In this document: positions 31,086 to 40,534 of the stretch, in pieces
Position numbering within the stretch: the first letter of the stretch is position 1
Layout of the letters: every line of letters begins with the position of its first letter
NCBI RefSeq assembly: GCF_028401425.1
Contig: NZ_JAQOMS010000002.1
Location: forward strand, 4,464,001-4,528,000
DNA length: 64,000 nt
From: Psychrosphaera algicola
Lineage (GTDB): Bacteria > Pseudomonadota > Gammaproteobacteria > Enterobacterales > Alteromonadaceae
Direction of reading: 5' to 3'
Program-made: the position numbers and the translations under genes
Notes under the pieces: generated by a model
Seen by the model: the letters and a program-made list of their open reading frames with translations, nothing else
Database searches by the model: none
Told to the model about the DNA's origin: nothing

Positions 31086-31550
31086 GTTTCTGTTGGAAAA
31101 GAAGGACCAGTGGGGTCAGAGTTGCTGATATTTATAACTTCCTCTGCACGTGGCTGGAGATCCCTAATATCGCTTAGACTCTTTTGGGATGACGTTTTTT
31201 TCTGAAATTATGAGCCAATTGAAAATGGATTATGAACTTCCTCAGCACTCTGTAGGAGGTTCCAAATATCGCTCCGCTCTTTTGGAATGACGTTTTTTGT
31301 TCTGGACTTTTGAGGCAATTAAAAGTGAATTATGAACTTCCTCTGCACTTGGTTGGAGATCCCTAATATCGCCTTGGCTCTTTTGGGATGACGTTTTTTG
31401 TTCTAGTTACTGTGAGCCAATTTAAGGCGAACTATGAACTTCCTCTGCACTGGGTTGGAGATCCCTAATATCGCTTTGGCTCTTTTGGGATGACGTTTTT
31501 CTTTAAAACAAAGATTTATCACACCGAAAGTTCAGGCTACATTTTCCTTC

Positions 31551-31757
31551 GTTTAAATCCCCTTAGTTGAGATTTATATCTCGAAGTGAACGGCAGGGAC
31601 GCCGTTGCAAGGAATGTGCATAGGGATGTGCGTACATTCCGTTTTCGACGATAATATAAATCTTAAATAAGGATTAGGGATTTACCACAAAGCGGTCTTT
31701 TTGCCTACTTTTGGGGCTGTTGCAAAAAGTATGGTCGACGCAGTCGAAATAGCTGCC
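31551..31757 (+). repeat. Large inverted-repeat element, copy 2 (short loop)
   Basis: Same element as 28547-28749 in the opposite direction, with the same short loop between GGAATGT and ACATTCC. Together with the adjoining hairpin repeat (from about 31434) it is near-identical to 28547-28864 inverted. Confidence 0.88.
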
Positions 31758-32026
31758 TGCAAGACGAATTATGAACTTCCTCTGCACTTGGTTGGAGATC
31801 CCAAATATCGCCGTGGCTCTTTTGGGATGACGTTTTTTCTGAAATTATGAGCCAATTGAAAGCAAATTATGACATTCCTCTGCACTTGGTTGGAGCTCCC
31901 TAATATCGCTGTGGCTGATTAACTTTACAAGCTACGGGGATAACGGTTTTTTCTGTTGATTTGGAATGATTATTTTCACTAAAGCAATATGTTGTTACAC
32001 CTAAAGTTCAGGCAACATTTACCTTC

Positions 32027-32284
32027 GTTTAAATCCCCTTAGTTGAGATTTATATCTCGAAGTGAACGGCAGGGACGCCGTTGCAAGGAATGTTTTCACT
32101 TCAAGGAAGAAGGGAATTCGTCAGTACATGGATGTACGTCAGACGAACCATGGACGAAATTACATTCCGTCTTCGACGATAATATAAATCTTAAATAAGG
32201 ATTAGGGATTTAGCCGAAAGCGGTCTTTTGCCTACTTTTGGAGCTGTTGCAAAAGTATGGTCGACGCAGTCGAAATAGCTGCCG
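32027..32284 (+). repeat. Large inverted-repeat element, copy 3 (long loop)
   Basis: Same arms as copy 2, but the segment between GGAATGT and ACATTCC is replaced by about 65 bp that itself contains an inverted repeat around GTACATGGATGTAC. Confidence 0.88.
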
Positions 32285-32510
32285 ACAAGGCAAAGAAAGA
32301 CACAGCCTGCAATGCGAACTATGACATTCCTCTGCACTTGGTTGGAGATCCCAAATATCGCTAAGGCTCTTTTAGGATGACGTTTTTCTGGTAGTTGGGA
32401 TGACGGTTTTTTCTGTTGATTTGGGCTGTTGCAAAAGTATGGTCGACGCAGTCGAAATAGCCGCCCGCAGGGCAAAGAAAGACACAGCCTGCAAGGCACA
32501 AGCCCCGCGT

Positions 32511-33279
32511 CTACATATCTAACGACGTCAGTAGCTTTCTTGTTTTTGCATGTTGAGGGTCTGTGAAAACGTCCTCAGTGTGACCTTGCTCAATTATCTG
32601 TCCATCATCCATCACAATAATTCTATCGCTTAGGTACTTAATCAGAGAGATTTGGTGAGATATTAATACATAGGTCAGTTTGTGAGTTTGCTGTAAATCT
32701 AATAATAAGTTTATAACCTGCGCCCTCAATGATGGATCGAGTGGTGCGAGTGCTTCATCTATAATAACGACTTTAGGATCTAAAATTAACGCGCGTGCAA
32801 TGCCAATCCGCTGTGCTTGGCCCCCGAAAACATGTGTGGGTAATAGTCGGCGTGTTCTGGTAACAAGCCTACCATTCTAAGTGCTTGTAATATTTTTTCA
32901 CGACGCTGTGCTTTATCTAATGTTGTATTAAAGAGCAAAGGTTGTTCAAGTTGATTGCCTATAGGAACCGTAGGGTTAAGGGACTTTTGGGCGTCCTGAA
33001 ATATCATCCGAATATTTTGGCAAAAGAACTTAGAATCATCCCACTTAATCACGTCTACATGGTGAAATAATTGCCCAGTATCTGGTTGTTCTGCACCTGC
33101 TAATAATCGAGCTATGGTGCTTTTACCAGAACCCGCTTCACCAATAATCGCCAATGTTTCATCAGGAATAAATGAAAACTAATCGGCCCTATGGTTTTAT
33201 CTTTACCCTTTTTCAACCAGTGAGATTTGTCTTTGTAACACTTGCTAATGTTCAAAATCGAAAATATCGGAGCCGTCAT
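32511..33279 (-). CDS. sapF: Peptide ABC transporter ATP-binding protein SapF
   Basis: About 257 residues, minus strand, ATG at 33279 overlapping the sapD stop (ATGA). It opens APIFSILNISKCYKDKSHWL, then after repair has Walker A IIGEAGSGKSTIARLLAG, the Q-loop IRMIFQDAQKSLNP, the ABC signature and Walker B in VVIIDEALAPLDPSLRAQVI, and the switch His in VLISHQ. One-base losses near 33172 and 32822 and a further one near 32735-32785 split it. With SapD it powers the SapABC importer for peptides and antimicrobial peptides. It is the last gene of the pspF-sapABCDF operon, and repeat DNA starts directly after it. Confidence 0.88.
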
Positions 33280-34271
33280 TTGCTGTCTCCAATCAAAGGG
33301 TGGTGACACCTAAAGTACTGACCTTTTAACTTAACTTGTTCTGGCATAGTTACGCAGGCTTTTTGGGCATTGGGACAACGTGGGCCTAAGCGACAGCCAA
33401 TAGGTAAATGCTGCAATGTAGGAATTGTTCCTTTGAGCGTATATAATTTTTTGCGAATATTATATTCGTGATCCTGAAAATCAGGTTCACTGTCAAATAG
33501 GGCTTTTGTATAGGGATGTTTTGGAGACGACAAAACTTTATTTGTCGGGCCACTTTCAATTAATTGGCCACAGTACATAACATTAATACTATCGGCCCAA
33601 CTGGTGATTGAACTCAAGTTGTGTGTAATAAAAATCATCGCCATGTCTTTCAGTTGATTAAGGCTTTTTAACAGCTTAATCACTTGCAATGAGGTTGAGC
33701 TTTCCAGCGCGGTGGTAGGCTCGTCTGCAATGAGCAATTTAGGTTCTTTGGCAATGGCCATCGCGATCATTATCTTTTGACAGACACCTTCCGATAGCAT
33801 GTGCGGATAGCTATTAAACACCGCATTATGATCTTTAATGCCTACTTTATGAAGCAAGTTGATGCACCGTTTTAACCTATGAACTTTATTAGCGTTAAAC
33901 CAGCCTTTAAACTCATATTCCGGCAGTGACTCTTCCATTTGTGAAAAGATATCGGCAGTAGGATCTAAACATCTGCGGGGTTCTTGATAGACAATAGCAA
34001 TGTTGGAGCTAATGATCTTTCGTCGCTTTTGTTCAGTCATTCGGTTTAAATCTTCGCCCATAAAATGCAGGCGGTCAGCAGTGACATTCCAACGGTTGTT
34101 TAATACGCCAACAAGCGCTTTAGCAATTAAACTTTTGCCCGAGCCAGATTCACCAATTAGGCCACTGACTTCACCCATTTTCATGGAGAAATTGGCAGAC
34201 TCAACGGCTTTAATTGTTTCGTCGTTGGTCTTTAGTTCAATGTTAAGATTTCTAATATCAAGTAAGCGCAT
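33276..34271 (-). CDS. sapD: Peptide ABC transporter ATP-binding protein SapD
   Basis: 331 residues, unbroken. Walker A GLIGESGSGKSLIAKAL, Q-loop IVYQEPRRCLDPTA, the SapD-like signature SEGVCQKIMIAMAIAKEP, Walker B LLIADEPTTALE and H-loop IFITHNLSS are all present. The C-terminal oligopeptide/dipeptide extension has CRLGPRCPNAQKAC with paired cysteines. SapD pairs with SapF on the SapBC permease and is also known to support Trk potassium uptake in enterics. The start codon lies 8 bp after the sapC stop, and the end overlaps sapF by four bases. Confidence 0.92.
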   Translation of the reverse strand: MRLLDIRNLNIELKTNDETIKAVESANFSMKMGEVSGLIGESGSGKSLIAKALVGVLNNRWNVTADRLHFMGEDLNRMTEQKRRKIISSNIAIVYQEPRRCLDPTADIFSQMEESLPEYEFKGWFNANKVHRLKRCINLLHKVGIKDHNAVFNSYPHMLSEGVCQKIMIAMAIAKEPKLLIADEPTTALESSTSLQVIKLLKSLNQLKDMAMIFITHNLSSITSWADSINVMYCGQLIESGPTNKVLSSPKHPYTKALFDSEPDFQDHEYNIRKKLYTLKGTIPTLQHLPIGCRLGPRCPNAQKACVTMPEQVKLKGQYFRCHHPLIGDSK

Positions 34272-34279
34272 TTGGTTCC

Positions 34280-35172
34280 CTATTGAAGCCGGCGTTCTTT
34301 TAACGCATGCCTCAAACCATCACCAACGATGTTAGTGGATAAAATACAAAGGAATAGCAATAAACCCGGTAACATGACTGTCCATGGATTCAAATAAAAT
34401 ACGTCTAAGCTATCCGACACCATAGTGCCAAGTTCTGGTTCTGGCGATTGTGCGCCAATTCCAATAAAGCCTAAAACGGCTATGTCGAGAATGGCCGAAG
34501 AAATCGCCATGGTTGAAAATATAATGATGTTTTCAACCAAATTTGGTAACAAAGCGTAATAAAATAAATGTGAAGGTTTGGCGCCATCAAGCTTATAGGC
34601 AATAATAAAATCTTTATTTAAGAGCTCTGCGACTTCAGTACGAATGTGATGAATAAACTGCGGTAACATCGCGAGTACAACGGCCCAAAACGTATTAGCG
34701 ATCCCGGGACCTAATATTGCGACAATAACAATGGCAATGAGTAACGAAGGCATTGTTAGCGCGATGTCCAAAATGTGGTTTAAAAAACTAGAGCGAATAC
34801 CTTTACTAAAACCTGCGAATACACCAATGAGTACCCCTAACGTTAGCGCCATAAAAACAGAAACTATGGCCAATCCGAATGAAAACCCTAATCCGTACAA
34901 TACCCGAGTAAAGATATCTCGGCCTAGTGCGTCGGTTCCAAACGGAAACGCTATGGTCCCATCTGGGTGCCACGCTGGTGGGGTGAGCAATGACTCAGGA
35001 TGCTGTGCAAATGGTGAGTAGGGGCAAGCATAGGCGCAAATATTGCGACTAGAATAAAAAACAAAAATAACCAAGCTGCAACGAGAGAAAAGTGATTACT
35101 TTTAAACAAGCGCCATAATTGGTGGATTGGCGACGAGTTGTTAGGACTCGTAAAAAATCTAAATTTTTCCAT
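34280..35172 (-). CDS. sapC: Peptide ABC transporter permease SapC
   Basis: About 298 residues, minus strand, ATG at 35172 inside the end of sapB. The N-terminal membrane helix (LVAAWLFLFFILVAIFAPML) is followed by FGTDALGRDIFTRVLYG, the typical DppC/OppC region, then five more helices and the EAA-type loop IAYKLDGAKPSHLFYYALLP. One base is missing near 35030, where the frame passes from MLAP to YSPFAQHPE. It forms the inner-membrane channel together with SapB. Confidence 0.88.
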
Positions 35173-36189
35173 AACCGTGTCTTCTCGCCAATGGGTCAAA
35201 AATCATATAAATAACATCAAATAAGATAGTGGCGACAAAGACCATCCCTGACATCGCTAAAATACCACCTTGTATTGCTGGGTAATCACGTTGATGAATT
35301 GCATCGACGAGCCATAAACCAACACCATACTAGGAAAAATAACTTCGGTGACCATAGCAAGCGTGATCAAAGTACCAAAGTGCAGCCCCATCATTTGAAT
35401 AACGGGCAACAAACCATTTCGTAAACCATGTCGTCGCAACACTTGTATATGAGACAAACCTTTTGCTCTAGCGGCTTTCACATAACTGGTGTTCATCACG
35501 TTTTTCATTGACTGGCGTGTTGTTCGTATCAAGACGGTTGTTGGGTAAGCAGCAAGAACAAATGTTGGGATTGCTAGGTGGTTAACCGCGTCACCTAGGG
35601 CTTCGCGTTTATAACTCACATCAGACAGCAATATGTCGATGATCATAAACCCGGTTACGGTTGGAATGTCATAAACTAAACTTAGACGCCCTGAGATGGG
35701 AAACCAGCCTAAATTAATTGAAAAAACCAAAATCATTAACAAAGCTAACCAAAATATAGGCATGGAAAACCCAAATATCGACATAGCCAAGATGGATTTA
35801 TCTAACCACGGTTTTGTCTCTGACGACGCTAAAATACCTAAAGGTATTGCAACGATAAAGCTATAGATTAATGCAAAGGTCGCGAGTTCAATGGTCGCGG
35901 GTAGGGCGTTAAATACCTGATCAAATATACTGGTGCCATTGGTGAAAGACTGACCCCAATTACCGTCAAACATTCGGATTAAGAAATAGAAGTATTGAAC
36001 AATAACGTTTTGGTCGAGTTTATAGATACGAGCTAGTTCGGTGTATTCTTCGGCGGGGATTTCTCCAATGCCGGTCATATTACTTAGTACATCGCCGGGA
36101 AACATATAATTAAGGGAAAATACAAACGTAAAAACTGCGAATGTAATAAAAAATAGTAGCCAAACTTTGCGATAAACGTAATTAAACAT
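35159..36189 (-). CDS. sapB: Peptide ABC transporter permease SapB
   Basis: About 343 residues, minus strand. It begins with the signal-anchor helix VWLLFFITFAVFTFVFSLNY, then has the DppB-type extracellular region (GDVLSNMTGIGEIP) and the EAA loop YVKAARAKGLSHIQVLRRH. One base is missing near 35285; after repair the last helix reads GGILAMSGMVFVATILFDV and the protein stops at 35159. The start overlaps the sapA stop as TAATG and the end overlaps sapC by 14 bases. Confidence 0.9.
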
Positions 36190-37838
36190 TATTTCACCTT
36201 CTTAACGGCTTTTGAAAAATCAATGCCGCCATAAGGGTTAATATTAACCTGTTTAATGTAATCTCTGTGCACTTTATGTCTCACGGCATGGGCAATTGGA
36301 ACCAATGGCGAATGTTCGAATAACACAGCTTCTGCGGCTTGGTAATAGGCCTTTCGTGTGTCGTGGTCAGTTATCGACAGCGCACTTATAATATTGCGGT
36401 CAAATTCATCATTACACCAGCCGCTCCGATTTGAGCCAGAAGAAGCCGATGCACAACTTAGCAGCGGACGATAAAAGTTGTCCGGATCTGAGTTGTCAGC
36501 TAACCAACCAATTAATACCGAATCATGCTCACCTTTTGCTAATCGCTTACGAAAGGTCCCCCAGTCGTAGGTGATGATGTTTGCTGTTATGTTAATTTTA
36601 GCCAAATTTTGCTGAAGAATTTCTGCCATTTTTCCCGCATTTGGATTGTAAACACGTTGAACAGGCATAGCCCAAATATCCATTTCAAAACCATCTTCAT
36701 AGCCTTCTTGAGCTAACAACTCTTTGGCTTTCTCAAGTGAAAAAGGACGGACGTAGTTTGTATTGTCATAGGCCCACGACGTTGGCGGAACCAAACTATT
36801 TGCGGGTTCAGCTAAATCAAAATAAACGGCGTCGATAATAGCTTCTCGGTCAACAATGTAGCTTAGCGCTTTGCGCACATTGGCATTATCAAATGGTGGT
36901 ACATTGGTATTAAAAGCCCAGTAACTGACATTCATAGACGTCGTTTCAACAATATCTATGCCTTTTTTACTATGTAAATAACCGACATCAGACGCCGTAG
37001 GGTAACCCATAACATCACATTCACCGGTTAGTAGTTTTGCTAAGCGTGAACTGTTGTTAGGCGTGATATCAAAAATGATTTGCTGTAATTCGCTGGCGGT
37101 TTGCCAATATTTTTCGTGGGCATGATAGCGAATGTGATGGTCACGGTCATATTGCACAAACTTAAACGGACCGGTTCCAATTGGTTTGGTATCAATTTGG
37201 TCCTTATTTTCAGCTGCTTGCAATTGTTCTCCATACTCAGCCGACAATATAACTGCAAAATCCGTGGCCATGTTCGCTAAGAAGGATGCCTGTGGATCAA
37301 CTAATCGAAATTCGATAGTTAAATCGTCTACCACGATGATTTGTTCAATTAAGTCACTGAGGCCGATGCCTTCAAAAAATGGGTACTGGCCCCCGCCAAC
37401 ATCGTGATAAGGATGGTCTTGGTGCAATATGCGAGAAAAGGTAAACAACACATCTTCACTGGTTAACGTTCGTGTTGGCGTAAAGTAATTGGTGGTGTGA
37501 AATTCCACTCCTTTTCGTAGGTAAAATCGGTATCGCATTGCGTCGCTAGAAACGATAACTTTACGTGCAATGTCTGAAACAACTCGGCCATTGGTGGGAT
37601 CAATTTTAACTAAACGATTGTATATTTGCTGGGATACAGCGTCTATTGTTGTACCAGAAGTTACAAGTTGTGGATTAAAAGTCTCTGGTGAGCCTTCGCT
37701 ACAATATAATAAGGTTTTAGCTGCTAATTTAGAGTCATCGTATTGGCCGCAGGCGTTTAGTAAATTACAAAACAATAACAACCACAGTCGTTTGTAATTA
37801 CCACTTTTTACTACATGGGCCAAAACTGCTTTAATCAT
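36189..37838 (-). CDS. sapA: Peptide ABC transporter substrate-binding lipoprotein SapA
   Basis: About 549 residues from ATG 37838. The N-terminus carries a lipoprotein signal peptide ending LLNAC, so the Cys is the lipidation site. The rest is an SBP_bac_5 fold with CSEGSPETFNPQL, then LRKGVEFHTT, PIGTGPFKFVQYD and NVRKALSYIVDRE, as in SapA and DppA. The start overlaps the pspF stop in ATGATTAA, so it is translationally coupled to the activator gene. A longer reading from 37904 would lie inside pspF and is unlikely. It binds peptides in the periplasm for the SapBCDF importer. The gene is unbroken. Confidence 0.9.
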   Translation of the reverse strand: MIKAVLAHVVKSGNYKRLWLLLFCNLLNACGQYDDSKLAAKTLLYCSEGSPETFNPQLVTSGTTIDAVSQQIYNRLVKIDPTNGRVVSDIARKVIVSSDAMRYRFYLRKGVEFHTTNYFTPTRTLTSEDVLFTFSRILHQDHPYHDVGGGQYPFFEGIGLSDLIEQIIVVDDLTIEFRLVDPQASFLANMATDFAVILSAEYGEQLQAAENKDQIDTKPIGTGPFKFVQYDRDHHIRYHAHEKYWQTASELQQIIFDITPNNSSRLAKLLTGECDVMGYPTASDVGYLHSKKGIDIVETTSMNVSYWAFNTNVPPFDNANVRKALSYIVDREAIIDAVYFDLAEPANSLVPPTSWAYDNTNYVRPFSLEKAKELLAQEGYEDGFEMDIWAMPVQRVYNPNAGKMAEILQQNLAKINITANIITYDWGTFRKRLAKGEHDSVLIGWLADNSDPDNFYRPLLSCASASSGSNRSGWCNDEFDRNIISALSITDHDTRKAYYQAAEAVLFEHSPLVPIAHAVRHKVHRDYIKQVNINPYGGIDFSKAVKKVK

Positions 37839-38915
37839 CGGAATTTTTATCCAATAAATTGTATTTTTTAAGATAACCACGTAATTGATGATAGGTGACT
37901 TCAAGTTGCTCGGCGGTCTTTTTCTGATTGTATTGGCAATGAGAAAGGGCGGTTGTGATTAAATCCACTTCAAATTCTTGACTCGCATCTTTGAAATTAA
38001 GCGGGAATGTGTGCTGAGGCTTGGTTGCGACAGGGGTTGGTCAACTGTATCGTTCGCTGATATGTTAACGATTTCTTTAATCACTTGAGGCGCCGACTGA
38101 CGGTCTTGTGTCTTGATACGTTTTTCAGGACGATACGGACTATCAAATGGGTCTAAGACAATTTCATGTACAGGTACATGGGGATTTGCTGAGCGATAAA
38201 CACTACGTTCAACCACGTTTTTTAACTCTCGTACATTACTAGGCCAATGATAGTCTAATAGTAACTCTTTGGCTCGGCGAGAGAAACCACTAAATAGCTC
38301 CCAACCCAGTTCTTTTACCATAGAGATGGCAAAATGTTCAGCGAGCACCATAATATCTTCATATCGTTCACGCAGTGGAGGCAAGGTGATTACATCAAAC
38401 GCTAAACGGTCTAGTAAGTCAGAGCGAAACTCACCCGACTCAGCTAATGCCGGTAAGTCTTCATTGGTAGCACACACCAAGCGTGTATCAATTTTTACTG
38501 TTTTAGTGCCCCCGACGCGTTCAAATTCGCCGTATTCTATAACTCGAAGCAACTTCTCTTGCACTAATCCCGAGGTGTTCGCTAACTCGTCTAAAAACAA
38601 CGTACCGCTGTTGGCACGTTCAAACCGACCTTCGTGTCGTTTTCCTGCACCGGTAAATGCGCCGGATTCATGACCAAACAATTCACTTTCTAATAGGTTC
38701 TCATTTAAGGCTGCACAGTTAAGGGTAACGTAGTTTTGGTCCCAACGTTGTGAAAGGTAATGCAAGCGGGCTGCGATTAACTCTTTACCGGTTCCCCGTT
38801 CACCTATAATAAGAACAGGTTTATTCAAAGGGGCAAGTTGCGATACTTTTTCTAATACTTCTAAAAAACTATTGGCTTGTCCGATTAGATTATCTTTGTT
38901 TCTGAATTGGCTCAT
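37831..38915 (-). CDS. pspF: Phage shock protein operon activator PspF
   Basis: Sigma-54 enhancer-binding protein of about 361 residues without a receiver domain, as usual for PspF. Walker A IIGERGTGKELIAARL, the sigma-54 contact loop ESGAFTGAGK, Walker B TLFLDELA and RLAFDVITLPPLRERYEDI are intact. A linker is followed by a Fis-type HTH at the C-terminus (KKTAEQLEVTYHQLRGYLKK), restored by adding one base near 37985. It faces pspA across 185 bp and should activate it from sites in that gap, while PspA inhibits it. It leads the sapABCDF genes on the same strand. Confidence 0.92.
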
Positions 38916-39036
38916 AATGCAACACTTGGTTAAAATGACTAATTGTTAGTGTATTTTAAAAACAACAAAACTTAAAGTTTTCCCTAAAGAAAATAAAAAT
39001 TATTATAAAACATCGGGTTACAACTTCTGTAAAAAG

Positions 39037-39052
39037 TGGCAGGATATCTGAA
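39037..39052 (+). promoter_or_regulatory. Candidate sigma-54 promoter of pspABC
   Basis: TGGCA, seven bases, then TGA lies 49-64 bp before the pspA start. This matches TGGCA-N7-TGC except for the last base. Expected from the divergent pspF gene; an undercalled base could explain the mismatch. Confidence 0.6.
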
Positions 39053-39100
39053 TGTATTACCCCAACTTGATAACAAGTCTTTATAAATGAGGTACGTATT

Positions 39101-39786
39101 ATGGGTATTTTTTCTCGCTTTGCAGACATTGTGAACGCAAATATTAATTCACTTTTAGATAAAGCTGAAGATCCGGAAAAAATGGTCCGGTTGATCATTC
39201 AGGAAATGGAAGACACGTTAGTCGAAGTTCGCTCTTCTTCAGCACGCACTTTAGCCGACAAAAAGATGTGGTAAGACGCATCGACAGACTGAAAGCCGAA
39301 ACGGCAGATTGGCAGTCTAAAGCGGAATTAGCTTTGTCTAAAGACCGCGAAGACCTTGCTCGTCAAGCATTGTCTGAACGTCAACGTTGTGAAGAAAACG
39401 TGGCTATGTTAGACCATGACTTAGAGTCGCTAGACGAACAGGTTAATCGTCTTAAAGATGAAATTGGTCAGTTGCAAACTAAACTTGAAGATGCCAAAGC
39501 ACGTCAAAAAACAATCTTGATGCGCGGCAAAACAGCCAGTTCACGTTTGAATGTGAAAACTAAACTGAACAGTGGCAAAATTAACGACGCATTGTCTCGA
39601 TTTGAACAATACGAACGTAAAATTGATAATTTGGAAGCTGAAGTTGAGTCTTACGATTTAGGTAACAAGTCATTAGCAGACGAGTTTGCCGAGTTAGAAT
39701 CGTCAGATAAAGTGAACAGTGAACTTGAAGCGCTTAAAGCTAAAATGAAAAAGCGAAGAAAGACTAATAGAGTCTTTGGGGAGTAA
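39101..39786 (+). CDS. pspA: Phage shock protein A (membrane-associated, PspF inhibitor)
   Basis: About 228 residues. It starts MGIFSRFADIVNANINSLLD, the amphipathic helix that binds stressed membranes, and goes on as almost continuous coiled coil (EDPEKMVRLIIQEMED, then KAELALSKDREDLARQAL). This is the ESCRT-III-like PspA/Vipp1 family. One A is missing near 39263; the corrected join is ADKKDVVRR. It maintains the inner membrane under proton-motive-force loss and keeps PspF inactive when unstressed. The ribosome site GAGG is ten bases before the ATG. pspB follows after three bases. Confidence 0.92.
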
Positions 39787-39789
39787 TTT

Positions 39790-40028
39790 ATGAGCGACGT
39801 AGTCGGAATTTTAATCGCGCCAATTATCATCTTCATGATCTTTGTCGCACCGATTTGGCTAATTATGCATTACAGAAGTAAAAAGCAGGTTGGTAAGGAT
39901 TAAATGAGAACGAAATTGTTGAACTGCATGAGTTAGCACGAAAAGCCGAAATATTGGGTGAACGAGTTAAAACATTAGAGTCAATATTAGACGTAGAAGC
40001 GCCTGATTGGCGCAACAAAAACGCTTAG
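39790..40028 (+). CDS. pspB: Phage shock protein B
   Basis: Small inner-membrane protein of about 79 residues. A single N-terminal membrane helix (ILIAPIIIFMIFVAPIWLIM) is followed by HYRSKKQ and a cytoplasmic leucine-zipper-like helix (LHELARKAEILGERVKTLE), then APDWR, the usual PspB end. One base is missing near 39899, so the uncorrected frame stops after the helix and the gene is easy to overlook. With PspC it senses membrane stress and removes PspA from PspF. Confidence 0.88.
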
Positions 40029-40037
40029 GAGTAGGGT

Positions 40038-40478
40038 ATGACTAAATCAAATAAACAGCTAAATCGTATTCCTAGCAAAGGTAAAATAGCCGGCGTTTGT
40101 GCTGGTGTTGCAGAATACACCGGAATGGAACCATGGTTAGTCAGAATAGTCTGGTTTAGTGGTTTAGTCTTCTCAGGCGGGTTCTTTTTTATCGCTTATG
40201 TCGCGTGTTGGTTTATTTTAGACAAAGACGGCACGGTTTCAAGACGCAAGGATGGCTTAAAACAAGCTCAAGACCAATGGCACCGTTTTGATGAAAATGA
40301 AGATATCGACCGAGCCGTAGAAGTTAAAAGTAAAGTTTGGCAGTCAGGAGAACCACCAAAACAAGCTTTTAGAGACATTGCGAGGCAGTTTGAAGGAATC
40401 GAACGCCGAGTTCGCAATATGGAAGGTTACGTTACTTCGAATGAATATACATTGAAACGAGAAATTAATCGTTTGTAG
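40038..40478 (+). CDS. pspC: Phage shock protein C
   Basis: 146 residues, unbroken, with GGAG eight bases upstream of the ATG. The PspC domain is complete: NRIPSKGKIAGVCAGVAEY, then a membrane region (IVWFSGLVFSGGFFFIAYV) and CWFILDKD. A cytoplasmic helical tail with RDIARQFEGIERRVRNMEG follows, as in proteobacterial PspC. It is an inner-membrane partner of PspB in stress sensing. A good terminator lies 30 bp behind it. Confidence 0.92.
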   Translation: MTKSNKQLNRIPSKGKIAGVCAGVAEYTGMEPWLVRIVWFSGLVFSGGFFFIAYVACWFILDKDGTVSRRKDGLKQAQDQWHRFDENEDIDRAVEVKSKVWQSGEPPKQAFRDIARQFEGIERRVRNMEGYVTSNEYTLKREINRL

Positions 40479-40507
40479 TAACAACCAAAATATTCACAAT
40501 TTAAGAA

Positions 40508-40529
40508 ATGGCCTAAGGGCCATTTTTTT
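40508..40529 (+). terminator. Rho-independent terminator after pspABC
   Basis: ATGGCC and GGCCAT form a perfect six-base stem around TAAG, followed by seven T. Confidence 0.92.
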
Positions 40530-40534
40530 GTACC

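Larger units (their letters stand above)
31086..32510. other. Repeat-rich intergenic region between the DHH gene and sapF
   Basis: 1.4 kb with no credible gene. It carries six or more copies of the hairpin repeat in the forward orientation (near 31140, 31240, 31340, 31440, 31790, 31880 and 32330) and two copies of the large inverted-repeat element (31551-31757 and 32027-32284). Open frames here are translations of the repeats. Confidence 0.85.
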
